Shown here: one piece after another, positions 36,645 to 48,500 of the stretch
Numbering within the stretch: position 1 is the first letter of the stretch
Layout of the letters: each line of letters starts with the position of its first letter
Source of the DNA: Epiperipatus broadwayi
Taxonomy: Eukaryota > Onychophora > Udeonychophora > Euonychophora > Peripatidae
NCBI GenBank assembly: GCA_028023455.1
Contig: JAQFVV010000013.1
Coordinates: forward strand, 868,001 to 932,000
Length of the DNA stretch: 64,000 nucleotides
Reading direction: 5' to 3'
Made by a program: the position numbers and the translations under genes
The notes under the pieces: generated by a model
Told to the model about the DNA's origin: nothing
The model's input: the letters and a program-made list of their open reading frames with translations, nothing else
Databases searched by the model: none

Positions 36645-37490
36645 ATAAAATATAAAATGCAAACTAAAAAAAATAATAAAAATAGTAAAAAAAATTACAC
36701 AGTAGCAATATATATATATATATTAATTGAAAAGTAAACAAATATATATAATTTAAATATCTATAAGAAAATTTAATATAAATAATTTATTAAATTTAAA
36801 TACAAGCAAAGATGGAGAAGCAAAGTTGGAGAAAATATAGGAGGAATATATGAAACAAAATGCAAAGACTTCTATGAAAATAAAGGAATAAAGGAAATAC
36901 AAAAAATAAACTACAAATCAGATTACAACAGCATTTAATTGGGGGGGGGGGGGAATCAGTATTTTTACAAACATAAAATAGAGAGCAAACACTAAAATTA
37001 CATAAAAATTAAAAAAGATTGAATTTGGGAAAAGTTATATATATATAAAGTGCTATTAAAGAAACATTATTAATAAATAAATATAACTTTCCAGAAAAGA
37101 AAAATTTGTATTTATTTAAATTAGTAAATAAAAATTATATTTATGAAAAAATAATTAATCATAGCTTCATAGTACTATAAATAATTAAATAAGGCAGTGT
37201 TCTATAAAATACTCAATTTTTTTTTAAAAGTAACCATGCAACATAATTTGAATATTGAACAATTGGAATATTTTTAATAAGGTTAGTAATTGTTTTATTT
37301 TATTATTAAAAATAATAAAAATAAAAGATTATTTTGTATATTAATTAAATACAATTGTGTAAAAGAAATGTGATAAAATTGATAATAACAATAACTGTAA
37401 AAATAAAAGCCTTTTTATATTATATACTCAATATGGATGTAAAATGACATAATTTCAGTTTTCATGCATATTAAAATTTGAAAATAAAAT
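36645..37490. other. AT-rich gap with a G-run
   Basis: No gene. A run of about twelve G lies near 36940-36952; short (TA)n runs lie near 36712 and 37038. Confidence 0.5.
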
Positions 37491-37494
37491 ATAT

Positions 37495-37800
37495 AGCGTT
37501 TCATCATCAGATTTTCAATTAGATGGATAGTTGAAGAGTTGGAGTGTAAAGTAGATTGAAGCCTGTCCATTAAAGTATGAGGATTGGCTATCTTAATATA
37601 TATCTGAGTTCTTATAGTATATATGTATGGAGATGGTAATCTGGACCAACTGATGATTGCTGGTTTAGCATGAAATACGTGTATTGGTGATTATTTATCT
37701 TATCGACATATATGTGTTCAAGTGTATCAGTGTTATGAGATAGTGTGGAGAGTGGTGGGTCGTGTGAAAGTCTGTGCTCATATACCCTATATATATAAAG
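37495..37800 (+). repeat. Unfolded SINE-X copy
   Basis: This is the clearest single-orientation copy: CATCATCAGATTTTCAATTA, TATCTTAATATATATCTGAG, CAACTGATGATTGCTGGTTT, then GTGTTCAAGTGTATCAGTGT and GAAAGTCTGTGCTCATATAC. It gives the normal order of body then 3' arm, against which the folded copies can be read. Its tail differs after TATACCCTATATAT, so the 3' end is lost or replaced. The open frame on the other strand is a by-product. Confidence 0.7.
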
Positions 37801-38566
37801 AAATTTTTTTTTAAAAAAAAATCTGTTTTTAATAACAGAAATAGAAAAAATGTACATCGAAAGTATATATAATCCGTACAATAAATATTATTAAATTTTA
37901 TATTTAAACTCTATATGAGTATTTTTTACATTAATATAGATAAACATTCTTTGATTTCAAAAAATATATAGATAAAACAGCCATTTTAATAAATAGATCA
38001 GATCGCTGTAGAATAAAAATCTCTCCAGTAACTTTCATAGAGCAACAACGAAATAAAGGGTAGTACTCATCAGACTTGGCAATTGTTGTGTTGTGGGTTT
38101 GAGTGATTTTTTCGTAATTTGTTTTACTCTATAGATAAAGCTAACTAGATGTACATTTATTACCCAATGTTGTTTGATTAGCTGGATTGGCTATGGAAAA
38201 AATTTTAAGCCTTTTGAAAAAATTTTCACTTGGCCTGAGATTGAATTTTTAGGTCATAAGCATCCAGACAAATGCTTTATTTTGCCATTCTGAGGTCTTT
38301 CATATGTATGTGTATATGTAAATGATTTGTTTACTTAGCTTTAAAAGTGGCTAGACTAACCTATCTTAAAAGTCTTATTATTTACCAAAATGAGTAATGA
38401 ATAGCCTTAAGTATTCCAGTTTATTAAACATATGCTGAAATCTTTTCAAAAGAGAAATTACTCAGCTGTTTGAGATTTAATTCAGTTTTAAATTCTTATA
38501 ATTGCGATAATTTTATTACCTAATTACTGAGGTCTTTAATATGTCTTTTCTTTTATTTCTTTGCAG
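37801..38566. other. Intron sequence upstream of the exon; branch and acceptor
   Basis: AT-rich and gene-free. Its last part holds a candidate branch site (AATTACTGA, about 38522-38530) and a strong pyrimidine tract ending TTTATTTCTTTGCAG at 38566. Confidence 0.6.
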
Positions 38567-38614
38567 GCATGTATCAAAGAAGGATACCTAATGAAGCATA
38601 CAAGTTCATTCCAA
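38567..38614 (+). CDS. 48-bp exon, start of a PH domain (diacylglycerol kinase delta/eta-like)
   Basis: The exon starts after TTTCTTTGCAG and ends before GTAAGC, both good animal splice sites. Read in phase 0 it is 16 codons without stops: ACIKEGYLMKHTSSFQ. KEGYLxK...SFQ is the first strand of a pleckstrin-homology domain, which binds phosphoinositides or proteins at membranes. From family knowledge, the KEGxLxKxxxSFQ spelling is closest to the N-terminal PH domain of type II diacylglycerol kinases (delta/eta), which phosphorylate diacylglycerol to phosphatidic acid; another PH protein is possible. The next exon would be expected to open with residues like RWKRRYF; none was found downstream, so the flanking introns are long. 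The exon is richer in G and C than its surroundings. Confidence 0.7.
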
Positions 38615-39950
38615 GTAAGCTCATCTGATAGTTAAATTTAGTTAATATTTCAAATTTGAGCAGTATATATCCATACGCGTGTGCGCATGTAGATAAAGAG
38701 CGTAATCAATTTTATTTACAATTTCTTACAAACCTATAATTCTAAAATAAAATATTTTATAACGTATTATATGATAACAATTCTATTACTATATAACTTA
38801 ATAAATTTCATCATAGGAAAAATCAGTAAAAATAATTGTCAATGTTTGATTATATTTTTTGATTTTTCAAAGTCTTATAAATTTTCAGAAAAATATAAAT
38901 ATATTTAAGCAAATAAACACACACATATATATATACTGTGTCTATTGAGAATGAAATCGTAGCGCCTATGAATAAAAAAACGTGATAGCTTAAGATTACA
39001 CAAATTAGATAAAGATATTAATGTCATGGAGTCATAACTTTAAAAGCATTATAATAAAATAAAAGTTAACGAATTCGAAGAACTTGTAATATATGTCCCG
39101 CATATATGTTTAAGTCTATATGTAATTAATATATTTGATAAATTGAATTAAAAACAAGATTTAAATGCTTATGAACAATAAAATATAAACAATAACAATA
39201 CTTGGGCAGATTGGAAAGCTGGCTATGAATCATGTCAAATATGTTTTTGGACAATAGATAGTTTTTCTATAAAAGAGGAAAAATAATTTTTGGACAACTG
39301 GAGAACATATGTGAAGAGTTGTGCAATTGTTGATAAGAGATGAAATTGGGGCAGCAACTAAAAGATTACCAGTTGATTATAACATGGGAGACAAAATGCG
39401 ATGAAGAGAAAGTAATCATTAATCTTGGGAAAATGCTTTTTAATATATTCCTCAACTAAAGCTATGGAATTTTTTATTGAAACCGTTATGGTCTTCAAGA
39501 TTACAGATTCCTAAAAATGTGCTCATTATTGGCCTCTATATGTAATTCTTCAGAAGTAGAAAGATGCTATGCTAGAGGAATCTACAGAATTATGATCTGA
39601 AATAGTAGCTGTTATCTTTCTGACTGCTTGACATTTTAACCTAAATTTACATCAAGTGTAATTATATGCCTAAAAGTAAATTAAGAATGGATAATGGTAG
39701 ATTTGTGGGAAAACTAATCCATAACCCAAGGAAAAATCTATACTAAGATTATCGATGATAATCTTGCAATTCGTATAATATTTTAAGTATTTTGGATATC
39801 ATTAATCAAGAAAGAAATTGAATCCCCAAGTTTTATTTTAGAAAATTTAGAGATATAGCTCTTTCAGGTACTTATGACTTTGTCTGTGCACAAACATCAA
39901 CTCAGCTGACTTGAAAGAATTTATACATTATTCAGTTTGTAAAAGACCTA
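38615..39950. other. Intron sequence downstream of the exon
   Basis: Starts with donor GTAAGC. No further exon recognised. ATACGCGTGTGCGCATGTA (about 38672-38690) is an alternating purine-pyrimidine tract. The rest is AT-rich. Confidence 0.5.
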
Positions 39951-40157
39951 ACTTTATAATTATTATTATTATAATTAACACTTTTTTTATTGTCATAAGC
40001 TTTAAATACATTTTTTTTAATTTTCTTATAAAATCTCGCAAAAGGATTAGAATAACTTTATAATTATTATTATTATAATTAACCCTTTTTTTATTGTCAT
40101 AAGCTTTAAATACATTATTTTTAATTTTCTTATAAAATCTCGCAAAAGGATTAGAAT
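39951..40157. repeat. 104-bp tandem duplication x2
   Basis: ACTTTATAATTATTATTATT...CTCGCAAAAGGATTAGAATA occurs at 39951 and again at 40055 with only a few differences (AACAC against AACCC, and a T-run change). Confidence 0.9.
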
Positions 40158-40174
40158 ATATTTACATAGATATT

Positions 40175-40444
40175 AGATGAAATACACATGCTTATATATA
40201 CCTGTGTCTATATATGTAATAGACAGGGTACGAGCACAGACTTTCACATGATCCACCACTCTCCACACTATCTCATAACACTGAGATGGTAATCTGGATC
40301 AACTGATGATTGCTGGTTTAGCATGAAACACGTATATTGGTGATTATTTATCTTTTCAACATATGTGTGTTCAGGTGTATCAGTGTTATGAGATAATGTG
40401 GAGAGTGGTGGATCATGTGAAAGTCTGTGCTCATATCCTGTCTA
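40175..40444 (-). mobile_element. Fold-back SINE-X copy (FB11)
   Basis: Arms at about 40212-40290 and 40378-40444 carry the SINE-X 3' segment; the loop is SINE-X body (GATGGTAATCTGGATCAACT onward) contiguous with the right arm in normal order. The single-copy tail is at the left (40175-40211), matching the 23.8 kb tail. TTACATAGATATT flanks it (40162-40174 and 40445-40457). Inverted homology continues 7 nt (TTACATA) past the right boundary into the duplication, the microhomology expected if the target strand primed on the RNA. Confidence 0.8.
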
Positions 40445-40638
40445 TTACATAGATATTTTAAAATGAATCAATAAATATTTTATACTTATTTAAACCCAGA
40501 TTTTTAATAATTAACAAAAAAAGGGGAAATATTTTTAACAAATGCATCTACTTAAATCTTGTGAATTATTGCACATGGTTGTTGTCACATGATAATATTT
40601 ACATGCGTTATTAAGAAAATTATTGTTAGCAAGAATAC

Positions 40639-41235
40639 CTTATTCTTTTGTAAGTTATATGTGGATCTTATCTCTATGGTATACATTAATTAAAGGCAAA
40701 TGTATCTATACAATCGATACTATAAATGCCTTTAGCTCTGCGCTCAAGTAGCAACCAGAAGCAATCAGTAACAGATAGAACATAAAATATTGTTAGAAGA
40801 TGCAAACACATGTCTATAAAAGGTTTTATTATCTAGGAAATATTTTCTATAACAGATAAATTTTACTCTACTTATGCATAAAGAAAGCTTTCTTTACTAG
40901 ATGCTACTTTAGCTAACCAAGAAAGACTTTATCTATATTTTCATTTCCCTTATTCTTTTGTAAGATATATGTGGATCTTATCTCTATGGTATACATTAAT
41001 TAAAGGCAAATGTATCTATACAATCGATACTATAAATGCCTTTAGCTCTGCGCTCAAGTAGCAACCAGAAGCAATCAGTAACAGATAGAACATAAAATAT
41101 TGTTAGAAGATGCAAACACATGTCTATAAAAGGTCCTATTATCTAGGAAATATTTTCTATAACAGATAAATTTTACTCATGCATAAAGAAAGCTTTCTTT
41201 ACTAGATGCTACTTTAGCTAACCAAGAAAGACTTT
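40639..41235. repeat. Recent 310-bp tandem duplication
   Basis: Copy 1 (40639-40948) and copy 2 (40949-41235) are nearly identical from CTTATTCTTTTGTAAG to CCAAGAAAGACTTT, with one 5-6 bp deletion and a few substitutions; copy 2 lacks the final 20 or so bases. Each contains TAAAGGCA...TGCCTTTA, a short inverted pair. No coding frame survives. Confidence 0.92.
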
Positions 41236-41829
41236 GGGGGAAATGTAATTGACTTACCTGTAAATTGATTTGATCATCATTATTATTTTATGGTTGTACA
41301 AATTTATAAGCTATTTACATTTGACAAACATATATATATAGTTGAACATATATAATAAAAACACTCTAATCACTTTATCATGATGGCTTTGATTCCACAC
41401 AGTGTGATACAATTATTAGCAAGTGAATTTTGTAGATGTAGTCTTCCATTATTTTCATGTAATTTTTCACTTATTATATTTTGGGCATTCTCTTACCATT
41501 ATATTTGGCGCATCAAGATGTGGCCAGTTATATAGAGACATTAATCATTACCAATGCTGGACTACATGTATTTCTTATTTTTTTATTTTCATGCACTACC
41601 CTCCTTTTATAATGTATATATTCATACAAAATAATAGCAGTATCATAAATATCATTATTAAATACAAAATGAAAATATCATATCTATTATTTATTATAAA
41701 AGACTTCTTTGAAGAAGTCTAATATATAGTTAAATTGTTGGAAATATTTTTATTTAGTTTTTATATGATATAATTTATTAACAAATTTTATAAAACTAAA
41801 AAAAAAAATCATATGAACCCTGCTCACAT
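41236..41829. other. AT-rich gap
   Basis: A 99-codon open frame (41423-41722, +) is hydrophobic and AT-driven with no family motif; not called as a gene. Confidence 0.45.
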
Positions 41830-42080
41830 AAAGCTTTTCAAAAGCTAATTTTTACTTCAGTTCTGCCATCTAGTGATAAGCTTCAGTAATCAATAGAAAG
41901 TAGAAGTGATGCTAATCTACCAGTGTTTCCAGACTAGTTTCTGACTGAAGGGCTTCTTCAATAAAGAATCTCTCTGATGAAGACCAAGCTAGAAATTAGT
42001 ATGGGGAATAGGGATAGAACAAGACAATACTAAATATAGATTTAATAAACCCTTCATCTAGCATCTATTAACATTAAAAT
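41830..42080. repeat. Diverged R1-core inverted repeat
   Basis: CCAGACTAGTTTCTGACTGA (about 41938) and CTGATGAAGACCAAGCTAGA (about 41975) are the two orientations of the R1 core, with the flanking CATCTAGTG/CATCTAGCATC blocks also mirrored. Probably an old fold-back R1 copy; no target duplication was found. Confidence 0.5.
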
Positions 42081-42185
42081 GGGCTATAGTAAAACAAACT
42101 GAAACCATTGTCAAAAAAATTATATAAGTCTAAATATTATCATCTTACTATGTAGGGAAGATTATAAAATTATAACTATTTTACA

Positions 42186-42360
42186 GATTTACAGCTTAGC
42201 ACTGCTTTCAACCAGGTCAGTCATATTCAGAACTGCTTAGCACTGCTTATAACCAGGACAGTCATATTTAGAGCTTTGAATATGACCGACCTTGTCAAAA
42301 GCAGTGCTAAGCCATAACTTTCCTTATCTATTGAATTATAAATGGATAAGGAAAGAAATA
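42186..42360. repeat. Inverted repeat with one arm in two tandem copies
   Basis: CTTAGCACTGCTTTCAACCA (42193) and CTTAGCACTGCTTATAACCA (about 42236) are tandem near-copies, and their inverse (GTCAAAAGCAGTGCTAAG) follows at 42294-42311. A second small hairpin (TTTCCTTATC...GATAAGGAAA) follows in the tail position. Resembles the fold-back class, but no flanking duplication was found. Confidence 0.55.
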
Positions 42361-42799
42361 AAAGATAGATTAAATGATTGTATCCTTACCTAATATGTAT
42401 TAAGAGAAAGCAAAATAAATTAGAGCAAATATGAATTCAAGATTAATATGAATACCATCAAGAATCTTAAGATATGCAGTCAATATCATATTTATAACTG
42501 AAATACAGAAGACTCCAGAAATTTTATTCAATTAGCAAAGTTTTGGCACAAAAGAGTTGTGTAATAAGAATAGTATCAGATGTGTGGAAGAATGTAATGG
42601 TAAAGAAAAATATCTGAATTGTTTGCTGCTTGTCATATGACATTCAAATAACAGAAATGATAGTTGAACTTCACTCCAAAAACTTTTAATTACCAAATGT
42701 GTAACTTTATTCCTGGCTAAATATCACAAAGTAATGTAATAGTTATTCAAAAAAAGATAAAAATAAGGTAAAACATCTATAGATAAGTTTGAAGTCATT

Positions 42800-43110
42800 C
42801 AAATAGACAAACAAGCTGTATTTAAAAGTCTCTATAGCACTGCAAATCACATCCAAGTAATAAAGATTATTATAGAAATAAATAATTATATATTGCCATT
42901 TCCTATTCAATTTATAGCTTATAAAAAGCATTTAATTTTATTTGAAATTTTCAAACTTAAGTTGGTCTGAAAGTCTTAATATGTTATGATGAAATCACTT
43001 AGTACTGGAGTTGAATCAAAAGGTGAAGGAGTCTTAAAGTGTATGTCTTTCAATGTTGCAATAAACATTTTTGATCTTAGTAAAAATGGTAAAATCCAAG
43101 GATATTATAT
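42800..43110 (+). pseudogene. Very old RTE reverse transcriptase fragment (copy 4)
   Basis: Plus-strand reading gives KQAVFKSLYSTANHIQVIK and INNYILPFPIQFIAYKKH, aligning with EQAEFKSGFSTADHIHIL and LPLCLGFVDYEKAF in copy 1. After a gap, ATINIFDLSKNGKIQ aligns with ATIRLHNDSRKI. The motif-A aspartate region has decayed. The minus-strand frame here is a shadow. Confidence 0.55.
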
Positions 43111-44245
43111 TCAGGTTTCATAATCTTTTTATAATTGTTCAGGGTCAGAAAATATAATGAGAAATCTCAATCATCAAGTAATTAATTTTATTGACAATTG
43201 TGTTTATAAGTTTATCTATTAGCTATAATAATCCAGCAATTACAATAGCATTCAAAATATTCATCTTCATCACTAAAAGAAAAAAAAAGAAATGTCTTAT
43301 CTGATATATTAAATCTTGGAATTGATTATGGAATGGGAAAAATTATTTTTCCCTAGGCTTAGCTATCAGAGGGATAATTAAGTGTGTTATATTTTTTTGA
43401 TTTGATATCTGCTGACATTGGTGAGAAATGTAGAAAATAATGGATAATTTTTGGAGGTCCTAAGCTTTAATCTAGGAACTTTCATCTCTTGAGTTCATCA
43501 ATCTACTCTTGTGCTAAATTAATGATTTTGATATGTTTTAGCACAATGGAATTAGAGTGTCTTTGAAAAACAAAGAAAATGTTATCAAAATCATTTTCTG
43601 GATCTTTTCATTAATGAACCTAAGTAAATGACAAGTAGCAAGAATGTGAATGAATATTCTTATAATGTATATATTATGCTATACACACATATCTTCATTT
43701 TGTCATTTTCTACTGTTTAAAAATTGCTAAATAAAGAGAACTATTCAAGATCAAACAGTTTAGAATAAATGAATCATTTATTTATTAAAATTAAATATAT
43801 ATATATATTTATGTTGATTAACAACAATGCTTTATTAAAATTAGAAGATAGTACATGTTCAAAAATCAATGTTTAAAAATGTAGACTGCATTTTTTATGT
43901 TCCTATAGATACAAAAACTCAGAAGGAATAAACATTCTTTCCTTTAAAAAAAGGTTTTGTATTTTAATCTTATTTTATTTTATAAGTTTTGGATTTAGCA
44001 GTAAACAAAATGGATTATGAATAGAAAGCCCAGAAAAGGGCATGTGGCCCTCTTTGTTTAATGTCTATGATTTAAAATGGAGTGATTAACAAGAAAACGG
44101 TATGCTGTGACCAGCAGGAGTCTAAAACACCAAAATCTGTTTGAATTGTACTATTGATGAAGGAAAACAATTGGGCAACATTTAAGGATTAAAAATGTCT
44201 ATGGACCCATTATATATGTGTGTATTAGCATAAAATGCCAAAGGA
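43111..44245. other. AT-rich gap, one possible old repeat
   Basis: No gene. 44000-44220 is less AT-rich (GGAAAGCCCAGAAAAGGGC-like blocks, and AACACCAAAATCTGTTTGAA resembling the R1 end), possibly an eroded repeat. Confidence 0.4.
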
Positions 44246-44249
44246 AATA

Positions 44250-44540
44250 TTGCAAGATAAAATAATTTTTAAATAAAAAATTTTTTATTAAAACAAAAAA
44301 TTTTTTTTTATAAATATTAAAACCCTTCTTAAAAAAATAATTATTATTTCTTGCCTTTTTTTTTTTTTTGAATATTTAATTATAAAAAAAAATCAAAAAA
44401 AAACAAAAAGATCAATAAAAAAAAAAAAATATTTGTAAAATTTAATTCAAAAATAAAAAAAATTTTAAAAAATTTTTTTTTTTAAAAAATTTTTTAAAAA
44501 AAATAAAAATTTTTCCCTGTAGTTTATTTTTTTTTACAAA
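44250..44540. repeat. Dense A-run/T-run low-complexity block
   Basis: Nearly 300 bp consist of runs of 5-18 A or T with few other bases. This is compositionally unlike the already AT-rich surroundings and may be a real homopolymer mosaic or an assembly/consensus artefact. Confidence 0.8.
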
Positions 44541-45559
44541 AAAAATTTATAATTAACCCTTTTTTGACTATATGTATTGATAATTTTAATTATAAAATAT
44601 ATACACTTAATTTTATTATAATGAGAGTGAACTATAAATGAATTATAAATGCACATTATAGAATGATAATTGCTGTTATAACTTATTATTTTATCTATCT
44701 ACCACATATAAATTGATGTTTATTTTAATAAATTTATGTTGTTATTATTAACAATAAATGTTTTGATTTACTACTATATGAACCATAATATAAATATTTT
44801 ATCTTACCCAATAATATATTCCAGGTGATATTTCATCATCCAATAAAACAATTAATAATTTTTTTTACCAGTCAACAGCATGCATAGGGATTCATTGGCA
44901 CTCTTTATAAATGTGTGAGTCCATTTGTATATGTAGATAGGAACTACTATAAAACCATTTGTGATTAATTTATTTATTTGCTTATTATATTTCAGATTGC
45001 TTGAGTATGGCATTTACTCAACATATTTAGATTGTCCTGATATGTACTGTATAAGTAGAGAAAACCATTTAATTCATAATTATATTTATTACAGGTAGTT
45101 GCCCAAATATGTAATGCATTTAATTAACAGACCAACTAGCATTGTTAAGTTATAATATTTTCAGTACCTTTGGAGTTACCTAATCTGAGGGCATTTACTG
45201 ATAGTCATTTCCATTATGATATTAATTATCTAGCATGATGAGCAGTATATTATTTTATACTACCATTTATAAATTTTATTTATTATGAAAATAGTTTCAT
45301 TTAGATTTGACTCATTCAATAGGGGTAAATTACTATTCTTAAAGCAATGTTGCTGCATTAGCAATTGTTTATAGGTTTTATTGTTCTTACTTATCATTAG
45401 ATTTATTATCATTTACAATATATATATATGAAGGCCTGAAGCTTCATGCTGTTTTTTAAAACAATGTGTTTTTTAGCCAAATAATTTGTACTCTGTTCTC
45501 ATTAAATATTTATACTGTGGAATTTGGTTATTGTATTAAGAAAGACAGCTTTCATGATG
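44541..45559. other. No firmly recognised feature
   Basis: AT-rich. A stop-free stretch at 45000-45096 between TATATTTCAG and TTACAG|GTAG looks exon-like, but its peptide matches nothing I know. Confidence 0.4.
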
Positions 45560-48500
45560 CATGCTAATTTGGAGTCCACATGTTGCAGGCTTGAATTATC
45601 TGCTTTATAAGATGGCCTACTAGACTAACCTGGCTTTAATTTAATTTCAGGGCATGGGACCCATGCCACCAAGAATGTCCCCAGGTTGCAGATAGAGGAA
45701 TGACCTTTAAATATGAAGGTTAGCTATGAATAAGCAAAGTACTGCAAATAAACAGTTTCTGACAATGGGACAATGTTCACTATCAAAAAGTGGTGAAGAA
45801 GATAATGGCCTGTTTACTTTTACAGAATACCACAATTCCTATGACAGAGGATGTGTAATCCAAGACTGCCATTAAATAAGTCAACACCCTGCTAGATGCT
45901 GGATCAACAACAGCATTCTTCCAAGTCAGTGGAAGATTATAATAGGTGACAACAATGAGGAGGAAGCAGTAGGTGAATGTTCATTTTATAAAATTCAGTT
46001 AGTGAATTAAGTCTGTTATGGAGGTTACTGATGGGCAAAGAAGTCAATAGGAAACCACTTTGTCTTATAATTCCCTTGTTTTATTATATGTCTACAGGAA
46101 TCATTACATTTGATGTTGAGACCATAGATTGGTGTTGAGACCTTAGATAAGGATTGTCTTGGGTCTTGCCCAGCAGAAGTAGGGATGGGGCTACTCAGGT
46201 CATAAATCTGAAAAATTTTCATAAAGTTTATTTATTGAGAGAAGACACATTGAGAATTGACTTATGGAATATTAGAGTACTGAGAAGAGTTGGAAAATTG
46301 GAAAATGTGAAAAGAGATATAAATAATATCAATGTTATAGTATTAAGCAAAGTGAAGTGGAAGGAATTTGGGGAAGTAAGTAGTAGAGATGTCTTCTGGA
46401 ATCCATTGATTACTCTGGTTGCACTGAGTGACAATACTTATAGAGAGTTTTGCCTGTTTTAATGAGTATTTTATGTGGGTGGTAATAGACCAATTGGACT
46501 CTGGTAAAGGTAGATAGTATTGATGATAGTCTGATGAGGATGAGAATAACAGCAAATCCTAGGGATCTAGTAATTGTGTAAGTTTATATGCTGATTACTA
46601 GTCAAGATGATATTGGAAATTGATGAAAAACATGAGCTAGAGGAAATTATCCAATATGAAGGGGGAATTGCATGTATATTGCTGTTGGCTGATTGGAATG
46701 CTTTTATGGTAAAAGGTAAGGAAGATGAAATTGTTGGAAATTATGGTATTAGAAAAGAAATGAAAGAGATAACCAGCTTTTACAATTTTATAAGGAGAAT
46801 GAGTTTATGATTGCAAACACTTGCTTTAAAAATTATATAAGAAGATTGTACATATAGAGAATATTACATATTGATTATGTATTGATTCAAGGTAGATACA
46901 ATAATGCTATTAAGGGTTTACATATTTTTCCTGGTACTGATACAAACTCAGATAATAATTTGATTATGACTAAATCAAAGTTGAATTTAAAAAGATTAAA
47001 AAGAGAGAAAAGATATGCAAGAAATGGAAAAAAGAAAAATTGGTTGAAGGTGTAAAAATGCAATAAAAAGGATTGATAAGATGAGAAATATATTTATAAT
47101 TCTGATAAGTTTTGCTATATGATTAAAAAAGAATTATTAAAAACAGAAAAAAGTGAAATATGCACTATTTGGTTAAATGAAGTTAAACTATTTTGGGTAA
47201 TGAAAAGTATGTTGGAAAAGATGGTAATATGGAGAAGGTGGAATAATGTCAATATTGAGGAGTGCATATACAAAACCTATTAATGAGCTAAGAGGAGAAA
47301 TAGATTTAGCAAAAAAAAATAGTTGTAGAAAGAATGTATATAGATAGAAATGCTTCAACAGGTGAAAAGATATCACCTGGTATTTGATAGAATAAGAAAT
47401 ATCACTTGGGAGAAAAAGACATGGGTAACAAGTGAGATTTCATATAAGAATGGAAAGAGATTAACTGATAGCAATGATGTAGATGGAAAGAATATCCTCT
47501 GTCTATTTAAATAAGAAGATAATTCAATTAATTAGGAGTTTGAAAATGAAGACAATATTGAAGTAGATGATAAAGGCATGGACATATTGCCATATGAAGT
47601 AAAAAAGTAAATTGCACAAATGAAGAATAGTAAGGCTGTTGAATTTGATGCAATATCTATAAAAAAATTTAAAAGAAATGGGAGAATTTACTATGAAGGA
47701 AGTAGTTGGACTTTGCAATTTGATATATAATAGTGAAGTTTGGCCTGAAGATATTTTAAGACTATAATAATTCCAATTGCTAAAAAGAAGAAAACTGTTA
47801 AATGCAAAGAGTATAGAACACTAAGTTTGTTATCTCATGCTTCTAAAGTTTTATTGATTTTAATTCAAAGAATTTGTGGGAAGATAGAGTACTATATTGG
47901 AGAAGAGAGGGAAAAGTACAACAGATGTCATTGGTATTGTTAGAACAATTGCAGAAAGATATATTGAAAAAAAATAAAAGAATTGGTATATGTTTTCTGG
48001 ATTCAGAAAAAAACATTTGGTAGAGTAATCTGGAATAAACTTATGACCATCTTAAAAAATAAAGGTGTATTTTAGAAAGAGAGAAAATTGTTTTTAGAAT
48101 ATGAATACTGGGCAAAGGATAAGAATTAAACTGAAGAATAATCTGATTGTTAGAGTATACAAAGATGAGTTAGGCAAATATGCTGTATGTCACTTGTTGT
48201 TTTTAATATTTATTTTGAAGACATGTTAATTAGACTGTAGAGGAGCAAATATTGGAGGGAGTATAATAAAATATAATAAGATTTGCAAATGATATGGCTC
48301 TTATAGCTGAGGATGAAAAAAGTCTTCAGAATATGTAGAATATATTGGAAAAAGAATGTATGGAATATGGAATGAAGATTAATGTTGAGAAAACTAAGTA
48401 TTTATGAATATGGAGGAATGCAAAAAGATGCAAATTGAAATCCATGTGATGACATAGTTCAACAGGTAAAGGGATTGAGTGAGGATGAAAGAAGTGAAAG

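Noticed and set aside
41262-41271. Perfect minus-strand splice donor (CAG|GTAAGT)
   Set aside because: No open coding stretch or acceptor lies upstream on that strand.
41423-41722. 99-codon open frame
   Set aside because: Hydrophobic, AT-driven composition, no motif, no splice context.
45000-45096. Stop-free stretch between TATATTTCAG and ACAG|GTAG, reading LLEYGIYSTYLDCPDMYCIS
   Set aside because: Splice-like ends but no recognisable domain; a 33-codon open run is not rare enough by chance, so it is not called as an exon.
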